Of a stretch of 64,000 nt of DNA, positions 35,566 through 44,197 are shown piece after piece. Position 1 is the stretch's first letter; every line of letters starts with the position of its first letter. A program made the translations under genes and the position numbers. The notes under the pieces were generated by a model. It searched no databases and was not told the origin of the DNA. It worked only from the letters and a program-made list of their open reading frames with translations. This DNA is from Pseudobdellovibrionaceae bacterium (lineage in GTDB: Bacteria; Bdellovibrionota; Bdellovibrionia; Bdellovibrionales; UBA1609): assembly GCA_023954155.1 (NCBI GenBank), contig JAMLIO010000003.1:152920-216919 (forward strand), read 5' to 3'.

Positions 35566-36228
35566 CTAAATTTTCATCTTCTTCTGATTCCGTATCAAAA
35601 AATCATGACACTTTTTGTGCTTACCTAAAACCTTTTGCACATACGCTTCTGCATTTTTTTGGCTTATATCCTGAGACTCTAACCATAAGTCCTCAAAAAT
35701 CAACCTTGTGGCACCCAGTGCCGCCGAAGGGAATGCTCCATCCTCGACCTCACCAAAACCCACAATTAAAAACCTTTGAAACAGGTCTTTGATGGCACGT
35801 GAATACTCAGGCTCTAAAAGCTTACCTTTCAGACCTGTGATGTCTTTGATCTCCTTAGTCGATAACGGAGAATTCGATTCCAATTCATCTAAAATCTGTT
35901 GCGCTGATTGGGATAGAGTGGGGTTGAGGTTATATCTCCCCCATACAAGTAAGTTCTTAAACAGCTCACGGGAAAAAAATGTGGCACGGTTTTGATACCA
36001 CTTAGAATACACCACTTCACCCTCTGCAGATAACTCTTTCATCAGCGCCCAGAGCATGAACACACTGTTATCCCCATCATCAGTCCATTCCCATCGCATT
36101 TCTTTTTTAGGAAAAAGTTCACTCCACAAAGAAAGGGGTTCAATTTGATTTTTTACAGGAAAAACCAATAAGATCCCTTGTCTATTGATGGCCTCAATAG
36201 CTTTTTCTTTGCGAGATTTTCGTGCCAT
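35566..36228 (-). CDS. AlkZ-related winged-helix protein
   Basis: A 220-residue protein resembling the AlkZ-related group of the YcaQ/AlkZ glycosylase superfamily. The N-terminal segment is AINRQGILLVFPVKNQIEP, followed by WEWTDDGDNSVFMLWALMKELSAEGEVVYSKWYQNRATFFS, and a winged helix (LESNSPLSTKEIKDITGLKGK). It is shorter than true AlkZ glycosylases, and I cannot see their QxQ or QxD catalytic signature, so glycosylase activity is doubtful. Upstream lies an inverted repeat shared with the divergent helicase. Confidence 0.6.
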   Translation of the reverse strand: MARKSRKEKAIEAINRQGILLVFPVKNQIEPLSLWSELFPKKEMRWEWTDDGDNSVFMLWALMKELSAEGEVVYSKWYQNRATFFSRELFKNLLVWGRYNLNPTLSQSAQQILDELESNSPLSTKEIKDITGLKGKLLEPEYSRAIKDLFQRFLIVGFGEVEDGAFPSAALGATRLIFEDLWLESQDISQKNAEAYVQKVLGKHKKCHDFLIRNQKKMKI

Positions 36229-36256
36229 AAAATACAGGTTCCTGTGAATGATTTAT

Positions 36257-36285
36257 AAATTATACCGTTATAAAAGGTATAATTT
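36257..36285. promoter_or_regulatory. Inverted repeat with mirrored TATAAT boxes between divergent genes
   Basis: AAATTATACC and GGTATAATTT form 10-bp perfect arms around 9 bp. Each arm contains TATAAT reading outward or inward on its strand, so the site may be a pair of divergent -10 elements or an operator. It lies 29 bp upstream of the AlkZ-related gene. No matching -35 boxes are convincing. Confidence 0.4.
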
Positions 36286-36400
36286 GACTTCTGGTGGTTT
36301 TCAACAGTAAATCACCACTAATTAGCGCCGCAAGAGCTTTGTCCCTTACAAAACCCTCTTTAACGTTGATTATAAACAACTTAAACGAGGATCTTTTGTC

Positions 36401-37825
36401 ATGAAATCTTTTTCTGATTTTCAATTCCCTATGCCTGTTCAACAGACATTACAAAAATTAAACTTTACTACAACAACCGAAATTCAAAACGAAGCACTTC
36501 CCTACGCCTTTGGTGAACAAGACTTAGTCGCTTGCGCTCAAACAGGCTCAGGAAAAACCTTAGCTTACAGTCTTCCCTTATTGACTAAACTTTTTGAATC
36601 CCCAGAAAAAGGCGGGTTGATCCTTGCCCCAAGCAGAGAACTTGCCCAACAGATTGCTGGCGTCATTCGACCTTTTGTCGAAAACACCAGAAATTTAAAA
36701 ATGTCTGTCATTGTCGGTGGCACAGACATGATCAGACAAGTTCGTTCTTTAAAACGCAACCCACACATCATTGTCGCTACACCTGGACGTCTTAATGATC
36801 ATTTGCGCCGCAGGACTGTAAACCTTAAAAACTTTGAATATCTGATCTTAGACGAAGGTGACCGCATGTTAGACATGGGATTTGCACCTCAACTTGAAGA
36901 GATCTTTAAATATCTACCAGAAAAAAGATACACCATGCTGTTCACAGCCACTTTGCCAAGTAAGGTTAAAGCTTTAATCAAAGATTATTTGTACCAACCC
37001 AAAGAGATCATCATTGGGCCACGCTCTCAGCCTGTTTCTCAGATTAAACAAAAAGTGATCTTTGCAAAAAAACAAAATAAAGAGTCCTTACTTATGGACG
37101 AGCTGAATCGTCGCGAAGGTTCTGTCATTATCTTTTCTAAAACTAAAGTTAAAACTGACAAACTTGCAGATCAACTCAATGAATATGGATTTAACGCCCT
37201 TAAAATTCATGGAGACCGAACTCAAGGCCAGAGAAATCGCGCCATTGAAAACTTTAAAAATAATAAATCACGCATTCTTTGCGCTACCGATGTGGTGGCC
37301 AGAGGCTTAGATATTCCACAAGTCCGACACGTCATTAACTTTGACCTCCCCATGATGGACGAAGACTTCGTTCATAGAGTAGGAAGAACTGGCAGGAATG
37401 GAGCCAGCGGAGATGCTCTGAGCTTTGTGACTCCAGCTGAAGTGTCTCAGTGGAGAAAGATCGCTAAAAGATATAAACTGAGCGAAGTCGAAACTGAAGA
37501 GCATTTTGCACAAAGCCAGGAAGACCAATCTTCAGGATATGATTCTCGCTCTAGAAATTCTCGCCCCTCTAGAAATAGAAAAAGTGTACGCACACACGCC
37601 AAGAGACAAGGTGACTCATCAGAAAGAAGAGCCGACCGCCGAGGACAACAAGAGGGCCGATCTGAAGGTAAAACATCAGGCTCACGGAGCAAGAAAAAGT
37701 CTTCTCAGCGTAACGCTAAATCGGCTGCATCAGCAGGTAAATCTGGCTTTAAAGGCAAGAAGTCTAAATCCACAAAACGTCCTTCAAACAAGGGATCTAA
37801 GCGTTTCCGTGGCAAAAAACGATAA
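36401..37825 (+). CDS. DEAD-box-family RNA helicase with DEGD motif II (RhlE-like)
   Basis: A 474-residue ATP-dependent RNA helicase. The Q motif FTTTTEIQNEALP is followed by motif I AQTGSGKT (46-53), Ia PSRELAQQ, Ib TPGRLNDH, motif II DEGD (151-154), motif III TAT, IV IIFSKTKVK, V ATDVVARGLDIP and VI HRVGRTGRNG. The third residue of motif II is Gly where the family nearly always has Ala. The C-terminal 95 residues are Arg/Lys/Ser-rich and disordered, ending RFRGKKR, as in RNA-binding tails of RhlE and related cold-shock helicases. CGAGG lies upstream of the ATG. Probable role in ribosome assembly or RNA decay. Confidence 0.93.
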   Translation: MKSFSDFQFPMPVQQTLQKLNFTTTTEIQNEALPYAFGEQDLVACAQTGSGKTLAYSLPLLTKLFESPEKGGLILAPSRELAQQIAGVIRPFVENTRNLKMSVIVGGTDMIRQVRSLKRNPHIIVATPGRLNDHLRRRTVNLKNFEYLILDEGDRMLDMGFAPQLEEIFKYLPEKRYTMLFTATLPSKVKALIKDYLYQPKEIIIGPRSQPVSQIKQKVIFAKKQNKESLLMDELNRREGSVIIFSKTKVKTDKLADQLNEYGFNALKIHGDRTQGQRNRAIENFKNNKSRILCATDVVARGLDIPQVRHVINFDLPMMDEDFVHRVGRTGRNGASGDALSFVTPAEVSQWRKIAKRYKLSEVETEEHFAQSQEDQSSGYDSRSRNSRPSRNRKSVRTHAKRQGDSSERRADRRGQQEGRSEGKTSGSRSKKKSSQRNAKSAASAGKSGFKGKKSKSTKRPSNKGSKRFRGKKR

Positions 37826-37969
37826 AATAGCCACCTGCTTTGTCTCTTAGTTTTCATCTTTGAGCCTTTTTGTATCAAGGTTCCGTTATAGTCTTTAACG
37901 TGCCTTTCCATAATCCATTAAACATTTTGCAATTTATGCCCCTCGAAGTAGCATTTTGGCGGGGGTTTT

Positions 37970-39067
37970 ATGGGTTTTTTTGGAAAAGATACAATTTGCT
38001 CGAGTTTTCGCTTCAAGGCACCACACACGTTTCACCTTTTAAGCCGACTTTTCTGGCCCTCCACAGACCGTAAACGTGGCTTTGCACTATTGCTCATTCT
38101 AAGTGCAATAGTGGCTCTTACAAGCTTTCATGTCCCCACAGCTCATGCCGTGGTTTTTGGAATGGATGACCGCACAGAAATCTACAATAGCCCCACACTG
38201 AATCGAGAAGTTTCACCCGCTATTGCTCTTTTGGTTTCACCTGTTTTTCTAATATCTGATCCCTTAGGATTCTTAATGGACTTCCCCAAAATTTCAGACA
38301 GTAGTGAAGTGGCTTTGTGTAAAGGCGAGCGTTTTTATGGCCAGCCCACTGCAAGTGTCAGCTGCACAGGTTTTTTAGTGGCTAGTGACCTATTGATCAC
38401 AGCAGGTCATTGTATGACCCACTATAACACCACCATCACCAATGGCATGACTCCTCAGTGTTCTGATTTCAAATGGGCCTTTGATTATAAATATGAAAAT
38501 GCAGCAAAACCTTTATCGGCATTGATCTCAACAGAAAACATCGCAAACTGTAAAGAGGTCATCTATGCCAACTTTATGTACGAAATGAATGATCCTAGTG
38601 ATTCATCTAAAACCATTCATGGCGAAGACATTGCGCTGATCCGACTGGATCGTCATATTCATCGCCCAGCACTCAAGGTTCAAACTTTAGTGAAGCAAAA
38701 TGAAACTATTGCGACTGTTGGACATCCCACAGGCTTACCACAAAAAGCCACTCTTAATGGTCGCGTATTAGATACAACCACTCATCCGTACTATTTCACC
38801 ATGAACTTAGATGTCTTTGGAGGAAATAGTGGTAGTCCTATTTTAAATTCAAAGAACGAAGCCATTGGTGTCATTGTGAGAGCGTTTCCTTCTTTAGACT
38901 ATATCTATTCAGAAAAAGATCAGTGCTCGCGTCCCAATAAATGCACCCCAGACCTTAAAACCTGTGATGACAAAGATGAAAAGGAAGGAACTGTCATGTA
39001 CTCTCATGGCCAGTTTATCAGTAACGAAATTCTTGAGCTTATTAAAAACAACGCCCAACCCCTTTAG
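37970..39067 (+). CDS. Secreted trypsin-like serine protease (S1 family, V8/Glu-endopeptidase-like)
   Basis: A 365-residue exported protease. An unusually long basic N-region precedes the signal core (FALLLILSAIVALTSF, cleavage near TAHA at 60). The catalytic triad is His147 in LLITAGHCM, Asp220 in HGEDIALIRLD, and Ser287 in GGNSGSP. The surrounding pattern (GFLVASDLLITAGH, VGHPTGLPQKATLNG, NSKNEAIGVI) matches the V8-like branch. Several Cys pairs (SPKC-like C-rich DQCSRPNKCTPDLKTC near the C terminus) suggest disulfides. GCGGGGG precedes the ATG. Secreted proteases fit a predatory or scavenging lifestyle, but that is inference. Confidence 0.88.
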   Translation: MGFFGKDTICSSFRFKAPHTFHLLSRLFWPSTDRKRGFALLLILSAIVALTSFHVPTAHAVVFGMDDRTEIYNSPTLNREVSPAIALLVSPVFLISDPLGFLMDFPKISDSSEVALCKGERFYGQPTASVSCTGFLVASDLLITAGHCMTHYNTTITNGMTPQCSDFKWAFDYKYENAAKPLSALISTENIANCKEVIYANFMYEMNDPSDSSKTIHGEDIALIRLDRHIHRPALKVQTLVKQNETIATVGHPTGLPQKATLNGRVLDTTTHPYYFTMNLDVFGGNSGSPILNSKNEAIGVIVRAFPSLDYIYSEKDQCSRPNKCTPDLKTCDDKDEKEGTVMYSHGQFISNEILELIKNNAQPL

Positions 39068-39097
39068 GGCTGAGCGTTCATCCGTTGCTTGTGAGTA

Positions 39098-39161
39098 AAA
39101 GTTTGAGTGACGATGGTAGTTCTCAACCAAAAGTTTTAGTGACGATGATACTCCTCAACCA
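39098..39161. repeat. Tandem 32-bp duplication at the end of a gene
   Basis: Units 39098-39129 and 39130-39161 differ at 4 of 32 positions. Unit 39130-39161 contains the last codons and stop of the membrane protein gene on the minus strand (EEYHRH then stop). The other unit lies just past the stop. Confidence 0.85.
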
Positions 39162-39582
39162 TTTGCCTTTGTTCTTCCCTGAGCTGTGCCAGCACTCTTG
39201 AGATGAACACTTCTGCGGGATTCGTCACATCGGGCAGTTTAGTCAGTCTTGACGATCTATTAAATAGAAACCGACCCGAGAAATAGTAAAATAAATAAGC
39301 AGTTAAAAAACCCGTCACTGACAGGCTCAACCACAACACATAATCCCCAGTAGCGTTCATAAACAAATAGCCCGTGTAAACAGAGGATAAGATGGCCAAA
39401 ACAACTAAGGTTGGTATCAAAACCAAGAACATTCCAGCTACGATGTAACGGAATACCTCTTTAAAGGTTAATCTATACACAAACCTTCTGAGATCATAGG
39501 TCAAAGTATCAAGGGCAAAGACCTTTAACCGATCTATGATCTCATCATATTTTGAATCAAACTTATAAATTGGCGTTTTCAT
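39136..39582 (-). CDS. Two-helix membrane protein, unknown
   Basis: A 148-residue protein. The charged N-terminal region (YKFDSKYDEIIDRLKVFALDTLTYDLRRF) is followed by two membrane helices (IVAGMFLVLIPTLVVLAILSSVY and YVLWLSLSVTGFLTAYLFYYF) and a cytoplasmic tail rich in Arg and Glu. It resembles membrane-bound partners of DUF883 proteins (YqjE-type) in size and two-helix layout, but I see no clear family signature. It is probably in one transcript with the DUF883 gene 147 bp upstream. Confidence 0.65.
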   Translation of the reverse strand: MKTPIYKFDSKYDEIIDRLKVFALDTLTYDLRRFVYRLTFKEVFRYIVAGMFLVLIPTLVVLAILSSVYTGYLFMNATGDYVLWLSLSVTGFLTAYLFYYFSGRFLFNRSSRLTKLPDVTNPAEVFISRVLAQLREEQRQMVEEYHRH

Positions 39583-39603
39583 CAGATTTTACTTTCCTTC
39601 TTT

Positions 39604-39706
39604 TTCTTGGCTTACACTGAACATATCATTCTTACTGCGCTAGTCCTTACACACCCTTACGGTGTCAAGCGCCTTCTTTGCTTACGCAGAACTTATCGTT
39701 CTTACC
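39604..39706. repeat. Pair of 33-bp direct repeats flanking a hairpin
   Basis: TTCTTGGCTTACACTGAACA-type unit at 39604-39636 recurs at 39674-39706 with 6 of 33 differences. Between them GCGCT (39637-39641) pairs with AGCGC (39668-39672), and ACACC (39651-39655) pairs with GGTGT (39661-39665), making a stacked stem-loop. The element lies between two minus-strand genes and could be a REP-like unit or an RNA structure. Confidence 0.6.
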
Positions 39707-39729
39707 TTTTACTTCACATTTTTATAGAT

Positions 39730-39990
39730 CTAGCGTCTACGAGCTATAAAAGCACCCAACACAAAACCCACTGCAACGGCACCAAGAGCTGTATGAACAG
39801 GATATTTTTGAGCCATTTCAATAGACTTATCAGCTAAATCTGAAGAAGCTCTTTTTACTTTATCCGAAATCTGATTTAAGTTCTCTGCCACAGCAGAAAA
39901 TTTTTCTTCTGCTTTATCATACACTTCTTCTGCCTTTCTATGGGCTCCGTTCATTGTGCTTTTGATTTCTTCTTTTGTAGATGTTGCCAT
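39730..39990 (-). CDS. DUF883 (ElaB/YqjD-like) membrane-anchored protein
   Basis: An 86-residue protein. A charged amphipathic helix (residues 1-55, e.g. KAEEVYDKAEEKFSAVAENL) ends in a C-terminal glycine-zipper membrane anchor ([21 protein letters not shown]). E. coli relatives ElaB and YqjD bind ribosomes at the inner membrane in stationary phase. TAGGAGGT precedes the ATG. Belongs to the small-stress-protein cluster here. Confidence 0.9.
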   Translation of the reverse strand: MATSTKEEIKSTMNGAHRKAEEVYDKAEEKFSAVAENLNQISDKVKRASSDLADKSIEMAQKYPVHTALGAVAVGFVLGAFIARRR

Positions 39991-40142
39991 TTTGACCTCC
40001 TATTTAATGGTTAATGCAACCGTTTGGTTTATAATTTTTCAATTATTCTCAACTTCTATAAGAGCTTCTCCTCTGGGCGACTTTCAAGAGTACCTATGTC
40101 TTAAGTTCAACCCAAAGGAAAATCCTCTTTAAAGTTCAAACC

Positions 40143-40313
40143 TCATTCCCTTGGTTTTTTGATACCAGAGAACAAGAGTGAAAAAACAAAGAGTAACAGA
40201 AATACAAAAAATAAAACTTTTGCTATCCCCGTTGCCGTCCCCGCAATCTCACTAAATCCGAATAGTGCCGCAATTATTGCGATAATAAAAAATGTAATGG
40301 ACCATCGTAACAT
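40143..40313 (-). CDS. DUF1328 (YtjA-like) small membrane protein
   Basis: A 56-residue protein. It begins [19 protein letters not shown], continues [19 protein letters not shown], and ends KKPRE. Two hydrophobic helices and the conserved MLRW start with GFxxIAxxAxGIAKxLF match DUF1328. AAGGAGCTC precedes ATG 40313. It starts 16 bp after the DUF2799 stop, so the two form an operon. In E. coli the relative YtjA is a stress-associated small membrane protein of unknown activity. Confidence 0.9.
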   Translation of the reverse strand: MLRWSITFFIIAIIAALFGFSEIAGTATGIAKVLFFVFLLLFVFSLLFSGIKKPRE

Positions 40314-40328
40314 GTGAGCTCCTTTGTG

Positions 40329-40862
40329 TTAGTTTTGGGTTTTGGTTTCGATCAAATCTTCTTTTTGACTTCTTAAGGAGCTTTCTTTGCCCTCAAGCTT
40401 CTCAATCTGTTTTCTTTTCTTAGAAATTTCAGCTTGTAACTTTTCTTTTTCAGCATCTGTGCTGTCTATTTTCTTTTCTACTTTTTCAATTTTTTGATTT
40501 ACGTTTTGAACTTTTTTACCTTTTTCGTAAGATGTCAAAAATTGCGGACGATAGACTATAGGACAGTTTTCAGCTTTATGCTTTTCAGATTTCTGTCCTA
40601 AAGTAAAAGCGTTCTCTTCGGAACAGTATTGCTGAATCCCTTCATCCCATCCTATTTTATATTCAGTTAAAGGAAGCTGAATACCAAGTTCTGCACAGAG
40701 TTTTTGTTCTTTCATCACTGAATCTTCTGCATCACCACGAAGACCGATCTTCTTTCCTTCTTCTTGCCAATCTGTAGTGCTGCAATACTCTTGTTTACTT
40801 GATGTTCCACAAGCAGTAACTGTTAAAATTAGAGCTGCTGACGCAATTATTCTACTCATCAT
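40329..40862 (-). CDS. DUF2799 lipoprotein with C-terminal coiled coil
   Basis: ATG 40862 follows GGGAGAT and is preferred over 40895, giving 177 residues. The lipobox is LILTVTAC|GTSS. The DUF2799 part has DWQEEGKKIGLRGD, YKIGWDEGIQQYCSEENAFTLG and YRPQFLTSYEKGKK. The last 70 residues are a Lys/Glu heptad helix (KIEKVEKKIDSTDAEKEKLQ). Function unknown. Operon with DUF1328. Confidence 0.85.
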   Translation of the reverse strand: MMSRIIASAALILTVTACGTSSKQEYCSTTDWQEEGKKIGLRGDAEDSVMKEQKLCAELGIQLPLTEYKIGWDEGIQQYCSEENAFTLGQKSEKHKAENCPIVYRPQFLTSYEKGKKVQNVNQKIEKVEKKIDSTDAEKEKLQAEISKKRKQIEKLEGKESSLRSQKEDLIETKTQN

Positions 40863-41092
40863 TTGTAAATCTCCCTGTTTGTTTTTAGTTTGCATTTGGT
40901 TTTTAAATCCAAAAGGCTGTCTATACGTTAAATCATATTACTTGATTGAAGATATTACCTTCCGCACACTTTTATTTTTTGTGCAGCTTTCTTCACATCT
41001 TGCAAACTTAATGTGTAGATTTCTTCTTAAGAAAGCTACAGCAACAGGAATCTAAATGCGTCGATGTATTTTATATTTATAAACACGACAGC

Positions 41093-41118
41093 ATGTTGGA
41101 TTTTATCTTTTCCAACAT
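41093..41118 (+). other. Inverted repeat in the CsbD leader
   Basis: ATGTTGGA and TCCAACAT (8-bp perfect arms) flank a 10-nt T-rich loop, 37 bp before the CsbD start and upstream of its ribosome binding site. It may be an operator or a leader hairpin. Confidence 0.5.
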
Positions 41119-41155
41119 TAAAAATAAAATCAATACCGTACAAAAGGAGAGACAA

Positions 41156-41359
41156 ATGAATAAAGATACATTTAAAGGACAATGGAAACAGGTTAAAGGC
41201 GAAATCAAAAAGATGTGGGGTGATCTCACCGATGACGAAATCAAAAAGGCAGAAGGTGACTACGATAAGACTGTAGGTATGATCCAAGAAAAGTACGGCC
41301 TACAAAAAGAAGAAGTGACCGACTCCATCAACAGAATGTTACAAAGCATTAAACCTTAG
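41156..41359 (+). CDS. CsbD-family stress protein
   Basis: ATG 41156 with AAGGAGAG upstream gives 67 residues; an in-frame start at 41093 is rejected because it overlaps the leader repeat and lacks a ribosome binding site. The CsbD signature is MNKDTFKGQWKQVKGEIKKMWG, then LTDDEIKKAEGDYDKTVGMIQEKYG. CsbD/YjbJ proteins are abundant general-stress proteins with no known activity. Close to DUF883, DUF1328 and DUF2799 genes on the other strand. Confidence 0.93.
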   Translation: MNKDTFKGQWKQVKGEIKKMWGDLTDDEIKKAEGDYDKTVGMIQEKYGLQKEEVTDSINRMLQSIKP

Positions 41360-41493
41360 TCATAATCCATTATACCAGCACATCAGTGCTGCCCACTCAC
41401 TTGTGCTCTGCTTCAGGCGAAACCAGACACAAGAGCGGGTTACTGATTAAAAAGATGAAATAAAAATTCTGCAATATATTAAAGGACAATAAA

Positions 41494-42117
41494 ATGAAAA
41501 ATTTAATACTCAAAACACTTACTGTGATAGCTATTTTTGGAACTGGTTTTGTGGCACCCACTTGGGCTGGCGTTTTTAAAGAACGAGATGCGGGATCATT
41601 GATCTTTTCTGGATTTGGTGTGATCAACCGTGGTGTTGAAGACAATGGAAGCGGCAGCGAAGATGACCAATACCACTTTGGCGTAGGTGCGCTTGTGGAA
41701 GCCAATATCAATGGCGTACTTGGCATTGAAACTGGAGCCATCTTTATCAAAAGACAATACGACTATGAAGCTGCAGGCTTTAGATTAGTTCAAGAAGTTA
41801 ATCGTTTACACATCCCTATTTTAGCCAGAGTTTGGCTAGGCGACTATTTCTCTGTGGGCGCAGGACCTTTTGCCTCTATTAAAGTTGGTAACGTTAAAGA
41901 CAGCTTAGAGTTTGGAAGTACACCCATCGGTTCTGTAGAAACAAAAGCTGATGACTCTGTCGAATTTGGTTACGATATTGCTGCAACATTTAATTTTGCT
42001 GTCAGCGATAAAACAGGAATCTTTATCGAAGCCAGATATTCTAGCCCATTTGATAAGGCCAAAAACACAGATTACGAAACACTCACAGGACTTGCGGGTG
42101 TCAAAGTTGATCTTTAG
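41494..42117 (+). CDS. Outer-membrane beta-barrel protein (porin-like)
   Basis: A 207-residue protein with a signal peptide (TVIAIFGTGFVAPTWA|GVFK). Alternating amphipathic strands fill the rest: YHFGVGALVEANINGVLGIETG, FFIKR-like AIFIKRQYDYEA, YFSVGAGPFASIKVG, and a final TGLAGVKVDL ending in a hydrophobic-Leu pattern near the C terminus. Size suggests an eight-stranded barrel of the OmpA/OmpW-like outer-membrane beta-barrel domain. Function unknown. A hairpin follows the stop. Confidence 0.75.
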   Translation: MKNLILKTLTVIAIFGTGFVAPTWAGVFKERDAGSLIFSGFGVINRGVEDNGSGSEDDQYHFGVGALVEANINGVLGIETGAIFIKRQYDYEAAGFRLVQEVNRLHIPILARVWLGDYFSVGAGPFASIKVGNVKDSLEFGSTPIGSVETKADDSVEFGYDIAATFNFAVSDKTGIFIEARYSSPFDKAKNTDYETLTGLAGVKVDL

Positions 42118-42132
42118 TTTCAAAACTGAGGG

Positions 42133-42159
42133 CCAAAGCTTCACTCGTAGAAGCTTTGG
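42133..42159 (+). terminator. Hairpin after the barrel gene
   Basis: CCAAAGCTTC pairs perfectly with GAAGCTTTGG around a 7-nt loop, 15 bp past the stop. No long T-run follows, so it is a probable but imperfect terminator. Confidence 0.55.
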
Positions 42160-42170
42160 CTCGACATTTC

Positions 42171-42200
42171 TTGTTTCTACTGCTTTTCTCGGAATATAAT
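42171..42200 (+). promoter_or_regulatory. Probable acs promoter
   Basis: TTGTTT, an 18-bp spacer, and a perfect TATAAT (42195-42200), leaving a leader of about 100 nt before the acs start. Confidence 0.5.
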
Positions 42201-42309
42201 GACCCCCATGATCTGCATTGTTTACTGAGTCGTTAAAAAACGCTGATAAATGATGCAATGACAGAGACCACACCGCATTGAGGTCTTCTTAAGTACTGGA
42301 GGGAACACT

Positions 42310-44154
42310 ATGAACACCGAAGCATTTTGGGCAGAGGAAGCCAAGACCATCACATGGAGCACACCTTTCACTCAAGTGAAAAACACCTCATTCCAACAGC
42401 CTGTGTCTATCAAATGGTTTGAAGATGGTGAGCTGAATGTCACTTACAATTGCCTTGATCGACATCTCCCTCAAAACGCAAATCGTATCGCATATTATTT
42501 TGAACCTGATGATCCTAATGCTCCCACACAGACCTTCACTTACCAAGAGGTCTTTGATGAGGTCTGCCGCATGGCCAACGTCCTGAAAAAATTAGGCGTA
42601 CAAAAAGGAGATCGCGTCACCATCTATATGCCTATGATTCCACAAACTGCATTTGCTATGCTGGCATGTGCAAGAATCGGGGCCGTACACACAGCTGTTT
42701 TTGGAGGATTTTCTCCAGAGTCATTAAAGAACCGAATCGAAGACTGCCAGTCTCATTTTGTAATCACTGCAGACGAAGGCCTTAGAGGTGGGAAAAGAGT
42801 TCCTCTAAAAGTAAACGTAGATAAAGCCATTGAAGCATTTCCTGAAATTAAAGTTCTTATCATTCAACACACAGGTGCTGACATTAAGTTAAGAAGCAAA
42901 AATGATTTTATCTATACCGAAGAGCGCACACACGTTGACACCCACTGTCCTCCTGTACCTGTAAATGCTGAAGACCCTCTTTTTATTCTTTACACCTCAG
43001 GTTCGACCAATAAACCTAAAGGCATTTTGCATACATCAGGCGGATACTTAGTCTATACAGCCTATACATTTAAAACTGTTTTTGATTATAAACCCGAAGA
43101 TATTTTCTGGTGCACAGCCGATATCGGTTGGGTGACTGGGCACAGTTATGTGGTCTATGGCCCTTTAAGTAACTGTGCCACTTCAGTCATCTTTGAAGGC
43201 ATTCCCTCTTACCCTGATAATTCACGATTTTGGAATGTTATTGATAAATATAAAGCATCTATATTTTACACTGCACCTACGGCTATTCGCTCGTTGATGA
43301 GAGCAGGCGAAGAATGGGTGACTAAGACTGACAGAAGTTCATTAAGACTTCTTGGCAGTGTTGGCGAACCCATTAACCCTGAAGTCTGGAAGTGGTACCA
43401 CCGAGTGGTGGGCGACAGCCGATGCGACATTGTAGACACTTGGTGGCAAACAGAAACTGGAGGCATTATTATCTCTCCAATCCCAGGAAAAACACCTCTT
43501 AAGCCAGGATCTGCCACATTGCCTCTTCCTGGCATTGAGCTTGAACTTCTTACTGCAGAAGGCCAAGTGATTGAGGGCGTGGGAGAAGGCATGCTGGCCA
43601 TTAAAGATTCATGGCCAGGACAAGCCCGTGACATTTATAATGATAGCAAACGGTTTAACGAAACTTATTTTGCAGCCTACCCCAACTACTATTTTTCTGG
43701 TGATGGATGCCGTCGAGATGAAGACGGTTATTATTGGATCACAGGGCGGGTTGATGATGTGATCAACGTATCAGGACATAGAATGGGGACTGCGGAATTA
43801 GAATCTGCTATTGTTGCCACAGATTGCGTTTCAGAGGCTGCTGTTGTGGGCTTTCCCCATGACATTAAGGGACAAGGCATCTATGCTTACATCACCCTAG
43901 ATGAAAAGACCCCACCTAGTGATGAGATCAAACAAGCTATTGTCGCCACCCTAGTGGAAAAAGTGGGGCCTATTGCCAAACCCGATGTCATTCAGTGGGC
44001 ACCCAATTTACCCAAAACACGTTCTGGTAAAATTATGCGAAGAATTTTGCGTAAGATTGCAGAAGGTATCACCACTGAATTGGGCGACACGAGCACCTTA
44101 GCCGACCCTGGTGTGCTCAATGAACTCATCGAAGAGTCACAAAAATTACGTTAA
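42310..44154 (+). CDS. acs: Acetyl-CoA synthetase
   Basis: Activates acetate to acetyl-AMP then acetyl-CoA. The 614 residues form an ANL-superfamily enzyme: N-terminal [55 protein letters not shown]-loop [58 protein letters not shown] and the C-terminal [13 protein letters not shown] with the catalytic, regulatable Lys. Slightly shorter than E. coli Acs (652) but all motifs are complete. TGGAGGG precedes the ATG. Confidence 0.97.
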   Translation: MNTEAFWAEEAKTITWSTPFTQVKNTSFQQPVSIKWFEDGELNVTYNCLDRHLPQNANRIAYYFEPDDPNAPTQTFTYQEVFDEVCRMANVLKKLGVQKGDRVTIYMPMIPQTAFAMLACARIGAVHTAVFGGFSPESLKNRIEDCQSHFVITADEGLRGGKRVPLKVNVDKAIEAFPEIKVLIIQHTGADIKLRSKNDFIYTEERTHVDTHCPPVPVNAEDPLFILYTSGSTNKPKGILHTSGGYLVYTAYTFKTVFDYKPEDIFWCTADIGWVTGHSYVVYGPLSNCATSVIFEGIPSYPDNSRFWNVIDKYKASIFYTAPTAIRSLMRAGEEWVTKTDRSSLRLLGSVGEPINPEVWKWYHRVVGDSRCDIVDTWWQTETGGIIISPIPGKTPLKPGSATLPLPGIELELLTAEGQVIEGVGEGMLAIKDSWPGQARDIYNDSKRFNETYFAAYPNYYFSGDGCRRDEDGYYWITGRVDDVINVSGHRMGTAELESAIVATDCVSEAAVVGFPHDIKGQGIYAYITLDEKTPPSDEIKQAIVATLVEKVGPIAKPDVIQWAPNLPKTRSGKIMRRILRKIAEGITTELGDTSTLADPGVLNELIEESQKLR

Positions 44155-44162
44155 AATAATGA

Positions 44163-44190
44163 TTGTGACTCATTAAACTCCTTATATAAT
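44163..44190 (+). promoter_or_regulatory. Sigma-70-type promoter giving a leaderless ZIP mRNA
   Basis: TTGTGA (44163-44168), a 16-bp spacer, perfect TATAAT (44185-44190), then 7 bp to ATG 44198. No ribosome binding site is present. The geometry matches the DsbD-like gene promoter at 27030-27058. Confidence 0.6.
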
Positions 44191-44197
44191 AGTGTTT

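Noticed and set aside
37506..37850. A 114-codon frame on the same strand as the helicase
   Set aside because: It is an alternative frame over the low-complexity Arg/Lys/Ser tail, which naturally keeps other frames open.
38909..39130. A minus-strand frame beginning MVENYHRH
   Set aside because: Its resemblance to the end of the neighbouring membrane protein is explained by the 32-bp tandem duplication; the rest is antisense to the protease gene.
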